The position numbers were made by a program, and so were the translations under genes. Source: Methanofastidiosum sp. (lineage in GTDB: Archaea > Methanobacteriota_B > Thermococci > Methanofastidiosales > Methanofastidiosaceae). From it: a stretch of DNA of 64,000 nt. The notes below the pieces were generated by a model. It was given only the letters and a program-made list of their open reading frames with translations. It searched no databases and was not told where the DNA came from. The DNA lies in NCBI GenBank assembly GCA_035362715.1, contig DAOSDU010000008.1:1-64000 (forward strand), in the 5' to 3' direction. Of this stretch, positions 25,587 to 34,385 are shown piece after piece (within the stretch, counting starts at the first letter, position 1; each line of letters begins with the position of its first letter).

Positions 25587-27034
25587 GATAAAATCCTCTT
25601 TGTTATAATCATTAGCAGCAATGCCCCTAATAGAAGTCCAAGACCAAGTATGATTTTAAATATATTGTATTTTTCTATAGCTCTTTCAGAATATTTCTGT
25701 GATTCTGTTGCCATTGAAAATGCATCAGAATAGTTTCCTCTGTTGAAAAGTCTTTTTGCTTCAGTTAATAGTTCATCGGCTTTTTGAACATCATTTTCAT
25801 AGAATAATGTCTCTTTCGCTTTCTTTAATTTACTATCGGCTGTATCAATTTCTATTTTTGTCCTTTGCATATCTCCCTGGCCAAACTTCTCAAGTACTTC
25901 AATAGACTTATCAATAAGCTCAATTCTCTTAGTAAGGTTGATTTCTTTTTCAGCCTGGGTTAAGTAATAAACACCTTCATTAAATAGCGCCTCGTCGGCA
26001 ACTGCAATTCCCTTACTTCTTGCCTCGCTTTCTAAATTCTTTGCTTTCTGAATCTTTTCATTGAATTCAGCATCAATAAAATCCATTTGAGATTCGAGAA
26101 GAGTTATTGCCTGGGATATTGTAGTATATGCCTCTCTATAAAGCCCGAATGAGTAGTAACCTTGCGCTTGCTGAATTAAGGAAGTAATTCTATTTGTTTC
26201 AGTGGGTTTAATCTCAGAAAAACCGTTCTTTTTCATAGAGTCAAAATATGACAAAAACGAATTTGTTTCTTGATCATAATTTTTTTTGTATTGAATCCTC
26301 TGATCTATTGCATTGGCGTCTCCAATTGCAAAGTCAAATAGATTCATGACAAAAAGAGCATTGTCTTCCTGAACTACATATGTATCTTCAAATAGGGATT
26401 TGTCTCCAACTATTATTACCATTCCTTTCCCATATTTTATAAATCCAGAAATGGGTGGCCTTTGACCCTTCCCATAAGTTTGAAATTCATCATAGTTTTT
26501 AGAATAAGAAGTAATATTGCTTTTTAGTTCGCCGTCAAATTCTCCTTTAAGACTTGAGCCACTAACAAAAATAATTTTGGAAACACCTTTTGACGGAAGA
26601 TAATTATCATCTCCTTGTACCAAAACATTGGTATTGTAACTTGCAAAGTTTGTATCATCATATACCCTATCGACATTGACCTCTATATTCAAAGAAGAAA
26701 GAAGACGATTAATCTGTGTTATTGAACTTGCCTCTGTAAAATCTTCTGCAATTATCAATAGAGTGCCGCCTGAGTTAACAAAATCAAGAAGTCTTGGAAT
26801 CTCTTCAGAAGATATCCCTTTGTCTGGAGTTATTATTGTAATGAGTTTATACTGAGAAATACTTTGGGGGATCATTTGGGATTTAGTAATGTTATAATTA
26901 ATCTTAATTGAATCTTCAATTTTTCCAAGACTTTGCCCATAAAATAAAATATCCTCATTATCGGCAAAAACTAGAGGGGAAAATATCGAAAGAAGCATAA
27001 TTACAAATATGGAGAGCCCTAAAATCTTTTTCAT
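25562..27034 (-). CDS. Membrane-anchored exported protein: GATase-like domain plus coiled coil
   Basis: A 490-residue protein. Residues 1-24 are a signal peptide (ending PLVFA). Residues about 26-235 look like a DUF4350/ThuA-type glutamine-amidotransferase-like fold (IPRLLDFVNSGGTLLIIAEDF; ISGFIKYGKGMVIIVGD). Residues about 280-455 are helical repeats rich in Ala, Glu and Lys (QAQGYYSFGLYREAYTTISQA), resembling TPR or long coiled-coil pairs. A C-terminal membrane helix is followed by a short basic tail. It overlaps the SpoIIM-like gene. A sensor or scaffold at the outer membrane face is a reasonable guess, not more. Confidence 0.72.
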   Translation of the reverse strand: MKKILGLSIFVIMLLSIFSPLVFADNEDILFYGQSLGKIEDSIKINYNITKSQMIPQSISQYKLITIITPDKGISSEEIPRLLDFVNSGGTLLIIAEDFTEASSITQINRLLSSLNIEVNVDRVYDDTNFASYNTNVLVQGDDNYLPSKGVSKIIFVSGSSLKGEFDGELKSNITSYSKNYDEFQTYGKGQRPPISGFIKYGKGMVIIVGDKSLFEDTYVVQEDNALFVMNLFDFAIGDANAIDQRIQYKKNYDQETNSFLSYFDSMKKNGFSEIKPTETNRITSLIQQAQGYYSFGLYREAYTTISQAITLLESQMDFIDAEFNEKIQKAKNLESEARSKGIAVADEALFNEGVYYLTQAEKEINLTKRIELIDKSIEVLEKFGQGDMQRTKIEIDTADSKLKKAKETLFYENDVQKADELLTEAKRLFNRGNYSDAFSMATESQKYSERAIEKYNIFKIILGLGLLLGALLLMIITKRILSWKAEKKD

Positions 27035-27084
27035 AAATCTTAATTCGGCAGAAAGTATTTAAATTTTTTGAGCTTATTTGACTT

Positions 27085-27771
27085 ATGAGAATGTTATCCC
27101 TATTTTCTGGTGGAAAGGACTCTCTTTTTGCCACATATCTTGCAATGAGAGAAGGCCACGAAGTTGTTTGTCTTCTCTCCTTGGAGTCAGAAAGAGATGA
27201 TTCATACATGTTTCACGTCCCCAATATTTCTTTGACATCATTTCAGGCAAAAGCTATGGGAATTCCTTTGATACAAAAAAATGTCAAAGGTGAAAAAGAA
27301 AAGGAAGTTGAAGAATTGCACCATATTATTGGCGAATTTGTTAAAAATAAAGAAATCGACGGGATAATAACAGGTGCTATTGAGTCAAACTACCAGAGGG
27401 AAAGGATTCAAAAGATTGCTGACTATTATGGGATATTTCACTATGCCCCTCTATGGAAGACAGATACTAACAAATATATGGAAACATTAATCAATAATGG
27501 CTTTAAGGCTGTTATCGTTTCAGTTTCAGCACTTGGCCTTGATGAATCTTTTCTTGGAAGAATAATTGATGAAGAGGTTCTGGAAAAATTAAAACTCTTG
27601 AACAAAAAATATGGAGTGCATATTGCTGGAGAAGGCGGAGAATATGAAACTTTTGTCACAGATTCACCTATATTCAAAAAGAAATTAATAATAGAAAAAT
27701 CAAGTAAAATAGTAGAAAATCTAAATGGAATCTTAGTAATAGAATCTGTTATTCTCGAAGACAAATTATAG
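27085..27771 (+). CDS. dph6: Diphthine--ammonia ligase Dph6
   Basis: An ATP-dependent amidase that completes diphthamide on elongation factor 2. The N-type ATP pyrophosphatase loop is SGGKDSLFATYLA (residues 8-20), and the family signature GEGGEYETFVTD lies near residue 180. The 228-residue length matches archaeal MJ0570-type proteins. It is divergent from the exported-protein gene and overlaps the 3' end of convergent argB by 6 nt. Confidence 0.92.
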   Translation: MRMLSLFSGGKDSLFATYLAMREGHEVVCLLSLESERDDSYMFHVPNISLTSFQAKAMGIPLIQKNVKGEKEKEVEELHHIIGEFVKNKEIDGIITGAIESNYQRERIQKIADYYGIFHYAPLWKTDTNKYMETLINNGFKAVIVSVSALGLDESFLGRIIDEEVLEKLKLLNKKYGVHIAGEGGEYETFVTDSPIFKKKLIIEKSSKIVENLNGILVIESVILEDKL

Positions 27772-28605
27772 AACGATTCTTGTTCCGCAGCTTTCAGCGT
27801 CAATTAATGCTTGAAGGATTACATGTTTTGACTTTCCATTTATTACGTGGACTTCTCCCACCCCTTCTTTTAATGCCGAAATAGATGAGAGAACTTTAGG
27901 AATCATTCCCCCTGATATCTTTCCTTTTTCAATCATGGAGTTTGCATCTGATTCAGTTAAAAGAGGAATCCTTGTAGAAGGATCATTTGGATCAAGGTAT
28001 ATTCCATCCACATCTGTGATCAACAATAGCTTTTCAGCTCCCATTGCTGCTGCAATTGAGTATGCAAATTCATCGGCGTTCACATTATATGCTCCGTTTT
28101 CACCCTCTCCTATTGGAGAAACAACGGGTATGTAACCTTCATCGATTAAGGTCCACAAAAGCCAGGTATTAACGCAGTTTACTTCACCGACAAATCCTAG
28201 ATCCACTCCATCAACAGATTTTTTAGTTGCATTGACTATGCTGCCATCCCTTCCTGAAATCCCAACTGCATATTCGCCTTCGTTGTTTATTAGAGTAACA
28301 AGTTCTCTGTTTACTGCACCGTGAAGAACCATTTCTACAACTTTCATTGCATCTTTTTCAGTTATCCTAAGCCCCTTGTAAAATTCAGATTTTATGCCAA
28401 GCTTATCAAGCATTAAGGTTATTTCAGGGCCTCCACCATGAACTATAACTGGTGATGCTCCAAGTGACTTAATCAAAGATATGTCTTTGGCAAAGGCCAT
28501 TTTTAGTTCTTCGTCCTTCATTGCATGGCCGCCATATTTTATGACAACTAACTTATCCTTCAATTCTTTTATCTCATCCAAATTATTGTAAAGCTCATCA
28601 AACAT
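27766..28605 (-). CDS. argB: Acetylglutamate kinase
   Basis: Second step of arginine biosynthesis: phosphorylates N-acetylglutamate. Amino-acid-kinase motifs are VVIKYGGHAM, PVIVHGGGPEI, NVNADEFAYSIAAAMGAEKLLLITDVDG and GGMIPK. The ATG at 28605 is preferred over an upstream GTG because GAGGTG sits 7 nt before it, within the end of argC. No LysW carrier gene is seen nearby, favouring the acetylated (arginine) rather than LysW-linked pathway. It is downstream of argC in one operon. Confidence 0.94.
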   Translation of the reverse strand: MFDELYNNLDEIKELKDKLVVIKYGGHAMKDEELKMAFAKDISLIKSLGASPVIVHGGGPEITLMLDKLGIKSEFYKGLRITEKDAMKVVEMVLHGAVNRELVTLINNEGEYAVGISGRDGSIVNATKKSVDGVDLGFVGEVNCVNTWLLWTLIDEGYIPVVSPIGEGENGAYNVNADEFAYSIAAAMGAEKLLLITDVDGIYLDPNDPSTRIPLLTESDANSMIEKGKISGGMIPKVLSSISALKEGVGEVHVINGKSKHVILQALIDAESCGTRIVL

Positions 28606-28615
28606 TTTGAACACC

Positions 28616-29656
28616 TCATGGGTATAGTGGAACTACCTTGAGCCCTTCTTTTTCGTCGAACCCCATCATAAGATTCATATTCTGTACAGCCTGCCCCGAT
28701 GCTCCCTTGACAAGATTATCGATTGCAGAGACCGCTATTACCCTGCCTGTCCTCTTATCCGATTTTATTCCTACGTCGCAGTAATTGGAACCAGAAACTG
28801 CTTTAGTCTGAGGAAACTTTCCTTCGTCCAAGACTCTGACAAATGGACAGTCTTTATAGAATTCACGGTAAAGATTAATGACATCCTTTGTTTCCATAAA
28901 ATTATTGAAAGTCATGTATATTGTTGTGAGTATGCCTCTATTAATCGGGACAAGATGTGGTGTAAAAGATAGATTAACCTTATTTGTGAAAAGTTTTTCC
29001 ATTTCCTGTTGAATTTCAGGGGAGTGCCTGTGAGCAGCAATGCCATATGCTGAAAAATTTTCATTTGCATCAGGAAAATGTGTGTTGGCAGTCAATTTTT
29101 TCCCGGCGCCTGAGACTCCTGATTTTGAGTCAACAATTACATCAGTCTTTACAAGTTTATTTTTCAAAAGAGGTGCTGAGCCAAGGATTGCACTCGTTGG
29201 GTAACACCCTGGGTTTGCAATAAGTTTGGCCTTTTTTATTTTCTCTTTATACAACTCAGGTAAACCAAAAACAGCCTTTTTATTGAGCTCTGGATCTGTG
29301 TGTTTTATTTTGTACCACTCTTCATAGACGGCTAGATCATCAAATCTAAAATCACCGCTTAGATCTATCAGATTAACATTCTCATTAATTGAATAGATTT
29401 TTGAGATAATCTCGTTTGATGCCCCATGTGGCAAAGCTGCAAAAATAATATCAGATTCATCTATTATATTGTTCATTTCTAGGCTAACAAAGCTCTGTTC
29501 AACTAATCCAGTGAGATTTGGATGGACATCAGAAACTTTTTTCCCTGCATAGCTTTCCGACGTCAGGGCCCCTATTTCGACTTTATTATGATTTAAAAGA
29601 AGCCTCAACAATTCCCCACCGGTATATCCTGTAGCACCTATTATACTTGCTATCAT
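28616..29656 (-). CDS. argC: N-acetyl-gamma-glutamyl-phosphate reductase
   Basis: NADPH-dependent reduction of acetylglutamyl phosphate to the semialdehyde. The nucleotide-binding IIGATGYTGGELLRLLLNH lies at the N-terminus and the catalytic cysteine in ANPGCYPTSA at about residue 143. A C-terminal NLVKGASGQAVQNMNLMMG block is characteristic. The ATG at 29656 is used rather than an upstream TTG as it directly precedes the nucleotide-binding strand. It is 10 nt upstream of argB. Confidence 0.95.
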   Translation of the reverse strand: MIASIIGATGYTGGELLRLLLNHNKVEIGALTSESYAGKKVSDVHPNLTGLVEQSFVSLEMNNIIDESDIIFAALPHGASNEIISKIYSINENVNLIDLSGDFRFDDLAVYEEWYKIKHTDPELNKKAVFGLPELYKEKIKKAKLIANPGCYPTSAILGSAPLLKNKLVKTDVIVDSKSGVSGAGKKLTANTHFPDANENFSAYGIAAHRHSPEIQQEMEKLFTNKVNLSFTPHLVPINRGILTTIYMTFNNFMETKDVINLYREFYKDCPFVRVLDEGKFPQTKAVSGSNYCDVGIKSDKRTGRVIAVSAIDNLVKGASGQAVQNMNLMMGFDEKEGLKVVPLYP

Positions 29657-29730
29657 GATTAAAACTAGATGCAATTTGTTTTTAAGGTTATACCGAAATT
29701 ATTAAATATAATTTTTACTAATTAACATGT

Positions 29731-30882
29731 ATGGTAAAAGTTGCTTCTGGTGTTTCAAAGATAAAATTATCAGGTATTGAAGAAATGAATGAACTTGCTA
29801 AAAAAGTAGAAGGCCTCATAAATATGGGTCAGGGAAAACCGGTCTTTAAGACACCTTTGCCTGTTATAAATGCCGCAAAGAAGGCGCTTGATGAGGGCCA
29901 CACAAAATACACTCTTTCACGTGGAATTGAAGAGTTAAGGGTGGCTTTAGCAAACAAGATGAGAGAGTATAACAAAATCGATGCCACACCTGAAGAGATG
30001 CTTGTGACAGTGGGAGTAAGTGAGGGCATATCTATATCGCTTCTAAGCTATGCAGAAAGAGGGGACAAAGTTATCATTCCAACTCCTTCACATCCTTTTT
30101 TTAGGATAATGGCAGAGTTTGTAGGGGCAGATGTTGTAGAAGTTCCTTGTAAAAAAGGTGATTTCTCACTCGACATGGAAGCGATAGAAGATTCTATCGA
30201 TGATAAAACAAAAGCTTTGTTGATTAATGTACCAAACAATCCGACAGGTAAAATCTATGATGGAAGACAGCTAAAGAGACTCCAAAATATGGCCGTAAAT
30301 CAGGATTTTCTTGTAATATCGGATGAGATATATGACTACATCGTTTTTGAAAAGAAGCATGAAAGCATTGCAAAGTACGGAAAGGAAAATATAATCACTT
30401 TATCAGGATTTTCAAAGGCATATTCAATGACAGGTTGGAGGATAGGCTATATGCATTCCACAGAAGATATTATCAATAATATTCTACCGATACACAATAG
30501 TCTAGTTGTAAGTGCTCCTGATTTTATACAGGTCGCAGCGTTAAAAGCTGTAAATGACGAAACTTCAATGAATTTTGTAAAGGCCACGACTGAAGAATAT
30601 AGAAAGAGGAGAGACTTTGTTGTTAAGAGGCTAAATGAGATTGGGCTTCCTTGTAATCTTCCTGAAGGTGCTTACTACGCATTTTCTGATGTTTCGTCTT
30701 ATAGAATGGATTCATTAGGATTTGCTAAGTTTTTATTGAAAGTGGCAAAGGTATTATGTGTACCTGGAATATCTTTTGGAAAGGACTGGAATAGCTACGT
30801 GAGATTTTCATTTGCGGATGTTCCACAGAGCGACCTTTCTGAAGCCATGGATAGGATTGAAAAAGTAATCAAGAGGATGTGA
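29731..30882 (+). CDS. Fold-type I pyridoxal-phosphate aminotransferase (AspC-like)
   Basis: A 383-residue class I/II aminotransferase. Signatures are YTLSRGIEELR, TVGVSEGISI, LINVPNNPTGKIY, ISDEIYDYIVF, the Schiff-base lysine in LSGFSKAYSMTGWRIGY, and VRFSFA with the carboxylate-binding arginine. Aspartate or a branched/aromatic amino acid is the usual substrate. It is divergent from argC and could serve as an acetylornithine-type aminotransferase only by proximity; the sequence is not of the ArgD class III type. The CoA-binding gene follows after 4 nt. Confidence 0.88.
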   Translation: MVKVASGVSKIKLSGIEEMNELAKKVEGLINMGQGKPVFKTPLPVINAAKKALDEGHTKYTLSRGIEELRVALANKMREYNKIDATPEEMLVTVGVSEGISISLLSYAERGDKVIIPTPSHPFFRIMAEFVGADVVEVPCKKGDFSLDMEAIEDSIDDKTKALLINVPNNPTGKIYDGRQLKRLQNMAVNQDFLVISDEIYDYIVFEKKHESIAKYGKENIITLSGFSKAYSMTGWRIGYMHSTEDIINNILPIHNSLVVSAPDFIQVAALKAVNDETSMNFVKATTEEYRKRRDFVVKRLNEIGLPCNLPEGAYYAFSDVSSYRMDSLGFAKFLLKVAKVLCVPGISFGKDWNSYVRFSFADVPQSDLSEAMDRIEKVIKRM

Positions 30883-30886
30883 TAAT

Positions 30887-31294
30887 TTGGAATTTAAACA
30901 TTTCCTTGACAAAAAGAATGTCATTGCCATTGTTGGGGCGTCAGACAACAGGGACAAATATGGGAATATAATCTACAGGGATTTAAGGGCTTCTGGGTAC
31001 AAAGTCATCCCAGTAAATCCAAAGGCCGATACGGTAGAGGGCGATAAATGTTATCACTCGCTTTCTGAAATTCCTGTCAAAGTCGATGTTGTTGACACTG
31101 TAGTTCCCCCGCATATTACAGAACAGATAGTCAAGGAATGCAAAGAAATTGGGATAACTAAAGTCTGGATGCAACCTGGCTCTGAATCTGAAGAAGCTAT
31201 AATATTCTGTAAGGATAACGGGATAGAAGTTGTCTATGATAACTGTATTATGGCACAAAGGAGGCTTTTAGAGGCTGAACAAAAAAATAATTAA
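30887..31294 (+). CDS. CoA-binding Rossmann protein (YccU-like)
   Basis: A 135-residue protein consisting of a single CoA-binding domain: IAIVGASDNRDKYGNIIYRDL at the N-terminus, VIPVNPKADTVEG, VDTVVPPHITEQIVKE and the VYDNCIM end. Such stand-alone domains bind CoA or an NAD-like ligand; physiological roles are unclear. It starts with TTG, 4 nt after the aminotransferase stop, with GAGGATGTGAT serving as Shine-Dalgarno, so the two are co-transcribed. Confidence 0.85.
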   Translation: MEFKHFLDKKNVIAIVGASDNRDKYGNIIYRDLRASGYKVIPVNPKADTVEGDKCYHSLSEIPVKVDVVDTVVPPHITEQIVKECKEIGITKVWMQPGSESEEAIIFCKDNGIEVVYDNCIMAQRRLLEAEQKNN

Positions 31295-31328
31295 AAATGC
31301 TTTTAAATCAAATCTTATATTTATTTTT

Positions 31329-32183
31329 ATGAAAAAATGTGCTTTTGCATTAGTACTATTATTACTATCTATAAATTTTGTTTCTGCCGAAAAAACAATA
31401 TTGATTGATAAATATCACGATACAGACAACTGGTGGGGCGATCCAGAAGGGACGGGAAGAACCCTATCTCAAGAACTTAGCTCCTTAGGATTTAAGAATA
31501 AAATTAATACTGCACCTTTTACAGACGAGGTTCTTAGAGGGGTAGATATAGTTCTTTTGTGGAATCCAAACAATCCTTTGGAAGAAAATGAAATAACTGC
31601 ACTAACAAAATTCGTTGAAAGCGGAGGAAGCCTACTTGTTCTTGGTTCTCATGATATGGATATGATTGAACCGACAAGAGAATCCGTTAATAAGCTGCTT
31701 GAACCTTTTGGGATCAGATTAATGAAAAACGGAACAGATGATCCTACAAACAGGCAAGGGTGCAGTTGCACGCCAATAATCCACAATCTTGCGGAGCATC
31801 CTATAAATGAGGGTATAACATCAATTATCTTATACAAGCCGGCTTCACTTGAGTTAAAAGGTAATGCCACAGCAATAGCAAGAGGCGACAATGATACATT
31901 CGCTCTTGGAAGCGAACCACTTGGGGGAGAAAATATCATTGTAGTCGCAATTTCAGAAAAGGGAAATGGTAAGGTAGCAGTCATAGGAAGCTCATTTATC
32001 TTTGATAACGGCAAAATAGGGGACTTGAATAACAAGCAATTTGCAAAAAATCTCTTCACTTGGCTTGGCAATACTTCTAAACAATCTATTCCTTCTTGGT
32101 CATTGTATTTGTCCGTAGTTCTAGCAGTGTTTCTGGGTTATACCGTATATCTTAAAAAGAAAAATGGCAAAGAAAAGATTTGA
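31329..32183 (+). CDS. Exported membrane-anchored protein with GATase/ThuA-like domain
   Basis: A 284-residue protein with a signal peptide (residues 1-20, ending FVSA), a Rossmann-like domain similar in plan to the exported protein at 25562-27034 (ITALTKFVESGGSLLVLGSHD; GNGKVAVIGSSFIFDNG) and a C-terminal membrane helix with a lysine-rich tail. Catalytic residues of true amidotransferases are not evident. It overlaps the downstream DMT transporter by 20 nt, suggesting that the two act together at the membrane. The ligand is unknown. Confidence 0.7.
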   Translation: MKKCAFALVLLLLSINFVSAEKTILIDKYHDTDNWWGDPEGTGRTLSQELSSLGFKNKINTAPFTDEVLRGVDIVLLWNPNNPLEENEITALTKFVESGGSLLVLGSHDMDMIEPTRESVNKLLEPFGIRLMKNGTDDPTNRQGCSCTPIIHNLAEHPINEGITSIILYKPASLELKGNATAIARGDNDTFALGSEPLGGENIIVVAISEKGNGKVAVIGSSFIFDNGKIGDLNNKQFAKNLFTWLGNTSKQSIPSWSLYLSVVLAVFLGYTVYLKKKNGKEKI

Positions 32184-33057
32184 TTTAATGGATCCTAAAG
32201 ATAATTATCTGGGTGTATCCTATACATTTCTTGCTGTTGTTTTATGGAGTTTTATAGGTATACCTGTTAGGTGGATACCAGAAGTGAATTCTGGGATGAT
32301 AGTTGCATATAGATTCCTCTTTGCATCAATTGTCTTATTGACTTATGGCATCCTAACCAAAAAATCATCAAAGATTAAAATAAAATTAAAGGATATACCT
32401 CACCTTTTAGTTCCTGCAATCCTACTGTCATTCACGATCTATACATATACAATTGGACTTAAAACTACCACAATCGCAAATACAGTCTTTTTGCAGCAGA
32501 TGGCGCCCCTCTATGTTCTTATCGTATCGGCATTATTACTAAAAGAAAAAGCTTCAAAAAAGACAGCACTTGCAGTTTTGATCGGTATAGCTGGTGGATT
32601 TATAATATTTTATTATGACCTTTCTTCTATTAATACCACTACAAACTTTTATGGAAACGTAATGTCAACATTTTCTGGATTTGGATGGGCGCTTTATACA
32701 ATAAGCATAAGGGCATTGGGTAAAAAATACGATGGCCTCACAACTACCCTCTGGATGTTCATCTTTGCGACTATTATTATGTCCCCATTTTTCTATGGCT
32801 CGGAGGTACTTACTCCTTTCTCACTTTCTATGTTATTCATATTAGGATTTTTATGCACTGCAGGTGCATTTCTTTTGTATAGCATTGCATTAAAACATAT
32901 TATAGCAACTAAAGCTTCTGTCATAGTATTGTCAGAAGGTGTATTGGCCGGTATTCTTGCATACATTATACTCAGAGAAACTGTTACCCAAGGCACAATA
33001 ATTGGGGGGGCCTTGATTTTAATTGCAATATGGATAATTTTAAGGGAAAAAGAATAA
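32164..33057 (+). CDS. EamA/DMT-family transporter
   Basis: A 297-residue integral membrane protein with ten predicted helices in two EamA repeats; the first begins TFLAVVLWSFIGIPVRW, the second GNVMSTFSGFGWALYTISIRALG. Members export metabolites such as amino acids or import small molecules; the substrate is not predictable. The start overlaps the 3' end of the exported-protein gene by 20 nt, and a second ATG at 32188 is an alternative. The last residues are charged (LREKE). Confidence 0.86.
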   Translation: MAKKRFDLMDPKDNYLGVSYTFLAVVLWSFIGIPVRWIPEVNSGMIVAYRFLFASIVLLTYGILTKKSSKIKIKLKDIPHLLVPAILLSFTIYTYTIGLKTTTIANTVFLQQMAPLYVLIVSALLLKEKASKKTALAVLIGIAGGFIIFYYDLSSINTTTNFYGNVMSTFSGFGWALYTISIRALGKKYDGLTTTLWMFIFATIIMSPFFYGSEVLTPFSLSMLFILGFLCTAGAFLLYSIALKHIIATKASVIVLSEGVLAGILAYIILRETVTQGTIIGGALILIAIWIILREKE

Positions 33058-33059
33058 AT

Positions 33060-34340
33060 TTATTTTTTTAGAAAATTGATTGCTCGTTTATATCCTTCAT
33101 TATTTTTTAGAGGCATTGTTGCATCTATTCCCATCTTTGCTGAAGTGCCATCCCCTTTAACAGATGGATCAAGGCTTGATCCTGCGGCGTTATTTACAAC
33201 TAATAGATCCTTATCTGCTTGGAATCTTGTAGCTATTGCCCATTCAACATCTGTATCAGAATAGATATCAATATCCTCATCAACTATAACAACTCTTTTC
33301 ATTGAAGGATGAGATGCAAGTGCGGCCATTATAGCATTCTTCCCATCGCCTTCTTTCTGCTTTTTGATTGATACGACGCCATGAAGCCAGCAGTCTCCGC
33401 CTTCGGTCAATCTGACACCATAAACCTTTGGTACAACTTTTGATACGCCCTCAAAGATTATAGGTTCCCTGGGCATACCCATCAAAAGAAAATGTTCATA
33501 GCCGCCTGGCATAAGCGCGTGGAAAAATGCATTTTTTCCTTGGTATACTTTCTCTATCTTAACAATTGGCTGTTTTCTAACAAAGTCATAAGTGCCTGTT
33601 ATATCAACAAATGGTCCTTCATCCCCTTCCTCTAAAGTTATCTTCCCACAAAAAACAAACTGAGATGATGTCGGCACATCTATCCCGTTAGGAAATCTAT
33701 AAGCAGTGAGCTCACTGCCTAATCCCATCTTCTTCAAGGTATTTGCAATTTCAAGTTCATTGATACCATATGATATTGACATCGCAGCAGGCAATAGCAC
33801 ATAAGGGGGTAATCCTATTACCATAACAATTTCTAAATCCTTACCTTTGGCCTTTGCTTCGTTATACATGGCAAAAAGATGCCTTGGGACAATTCTTATT
33901 GTGAATGTATCCTTCCCTGTAACCATCATTCTGTGAAAAGACATGTTTCTGTTGCCCTTTTCATCCTTTACAAAAACAACACCAGATGTCACATAAGGGC
34001 CGCCGTCTTGGGGATAATGATACTGAATTGGAATTTTTCTAAGGTCAAAATTCTTAATCTCGTTATCGAGAAATGTGGCTTTATCGACTATTTTGTAAGG
34101 TGTTGGTTTATCCATGGATTCTTTCAATGAAAAAAGTAAGTTTGATTTGTCCAATTTAAGGTATTTTGCTACACGGTCTCTTGTAGACCAGATATTACAA
34201 AAAACATCATACCCTCTATCTTTGAATTGCAATATTTTAGTTGGATTCTCATGAACTATCTTTGCCATCTCATATTTTTCTAGCTCCCTATCAATTTTGA
34301 TAATATCCTTTTCATGAGCGATAAATTCTCTAATATCCAT
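33060..34340 (-). CDS. UbiD-family decarboxylase, candidate anhydromevalonate phosphate decarboxylase
   Basis: A 426-residue prenyl-FMN-dependent UbiD-type decarboxylase. Family blocks are GGPYVTSGVVFVKD, MSFHRMMVTGKDTFTIRIVPRH, GLPPYVLLPAA, EGDEGPFVDITGTYD (acidic catalytic residues) and ALMPGGYEHFLLMGMPREP. In archaea with the modified mevalonate pathway a UbiD of this size decarboxylates trans-anhydromevalonate 5-phosphate to isopentenyl phosphate. The aconitase X large subunit at 62751-63929, the preceding enzyme of that pathway, supports the assignment. A generic aromatic decarboxylase is the alternative. Confidence 0.85.
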   Translation of the reverse strand: MDIREFIAHEKDIIKIDRELEKYEMAKIVHENPTKILQFKDRGYDVFCNIWSTRDRVAKYLKLDKSNLLFSLKESMDKPTPYKIVDKATFLDNEIKNFDLRKIPIQYHYPQDGGPYVTSGVVFVKDEKGNRNMSFHRMMVTGKDTFTIRIVPRHLFAMYNEAKAKGKDLEIVMVIGLPPYVLLPAAMSISYGINELEIANTLKKMGLGSELTAYRFPNGIDVPTSSQFVFCGKITLEEGDEGPFVDITGTYDFVRKQPIVKIEKVYQGKNAFFHALMPGGYEHFLLMGMPREPIIFEGVSKVVPKVYGVRLTEGGDCWLHGVVSIKKQKEGDGKNAIMAALASHPSMKRVVIVDEDIDIYSDTDVEWAIATRFQADKDLLVVNNAAGSSLDPSVKGDGTSAKMGIDATMPLKNNEGYKRAINFLKK

Positions 34341-34385
34341 AAAAACACCTAGAATAACAGAGCGAAAAAAGGATAAAAGCCTTTC

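Noticed and set aside
27766..28605. LysW-dependent lysine/arginine pathway for argB-argC
   Set aside because: No LysW carrier or LysX ligase gene is adjacent, so the classic acetylated arginine route is the simpler reading.
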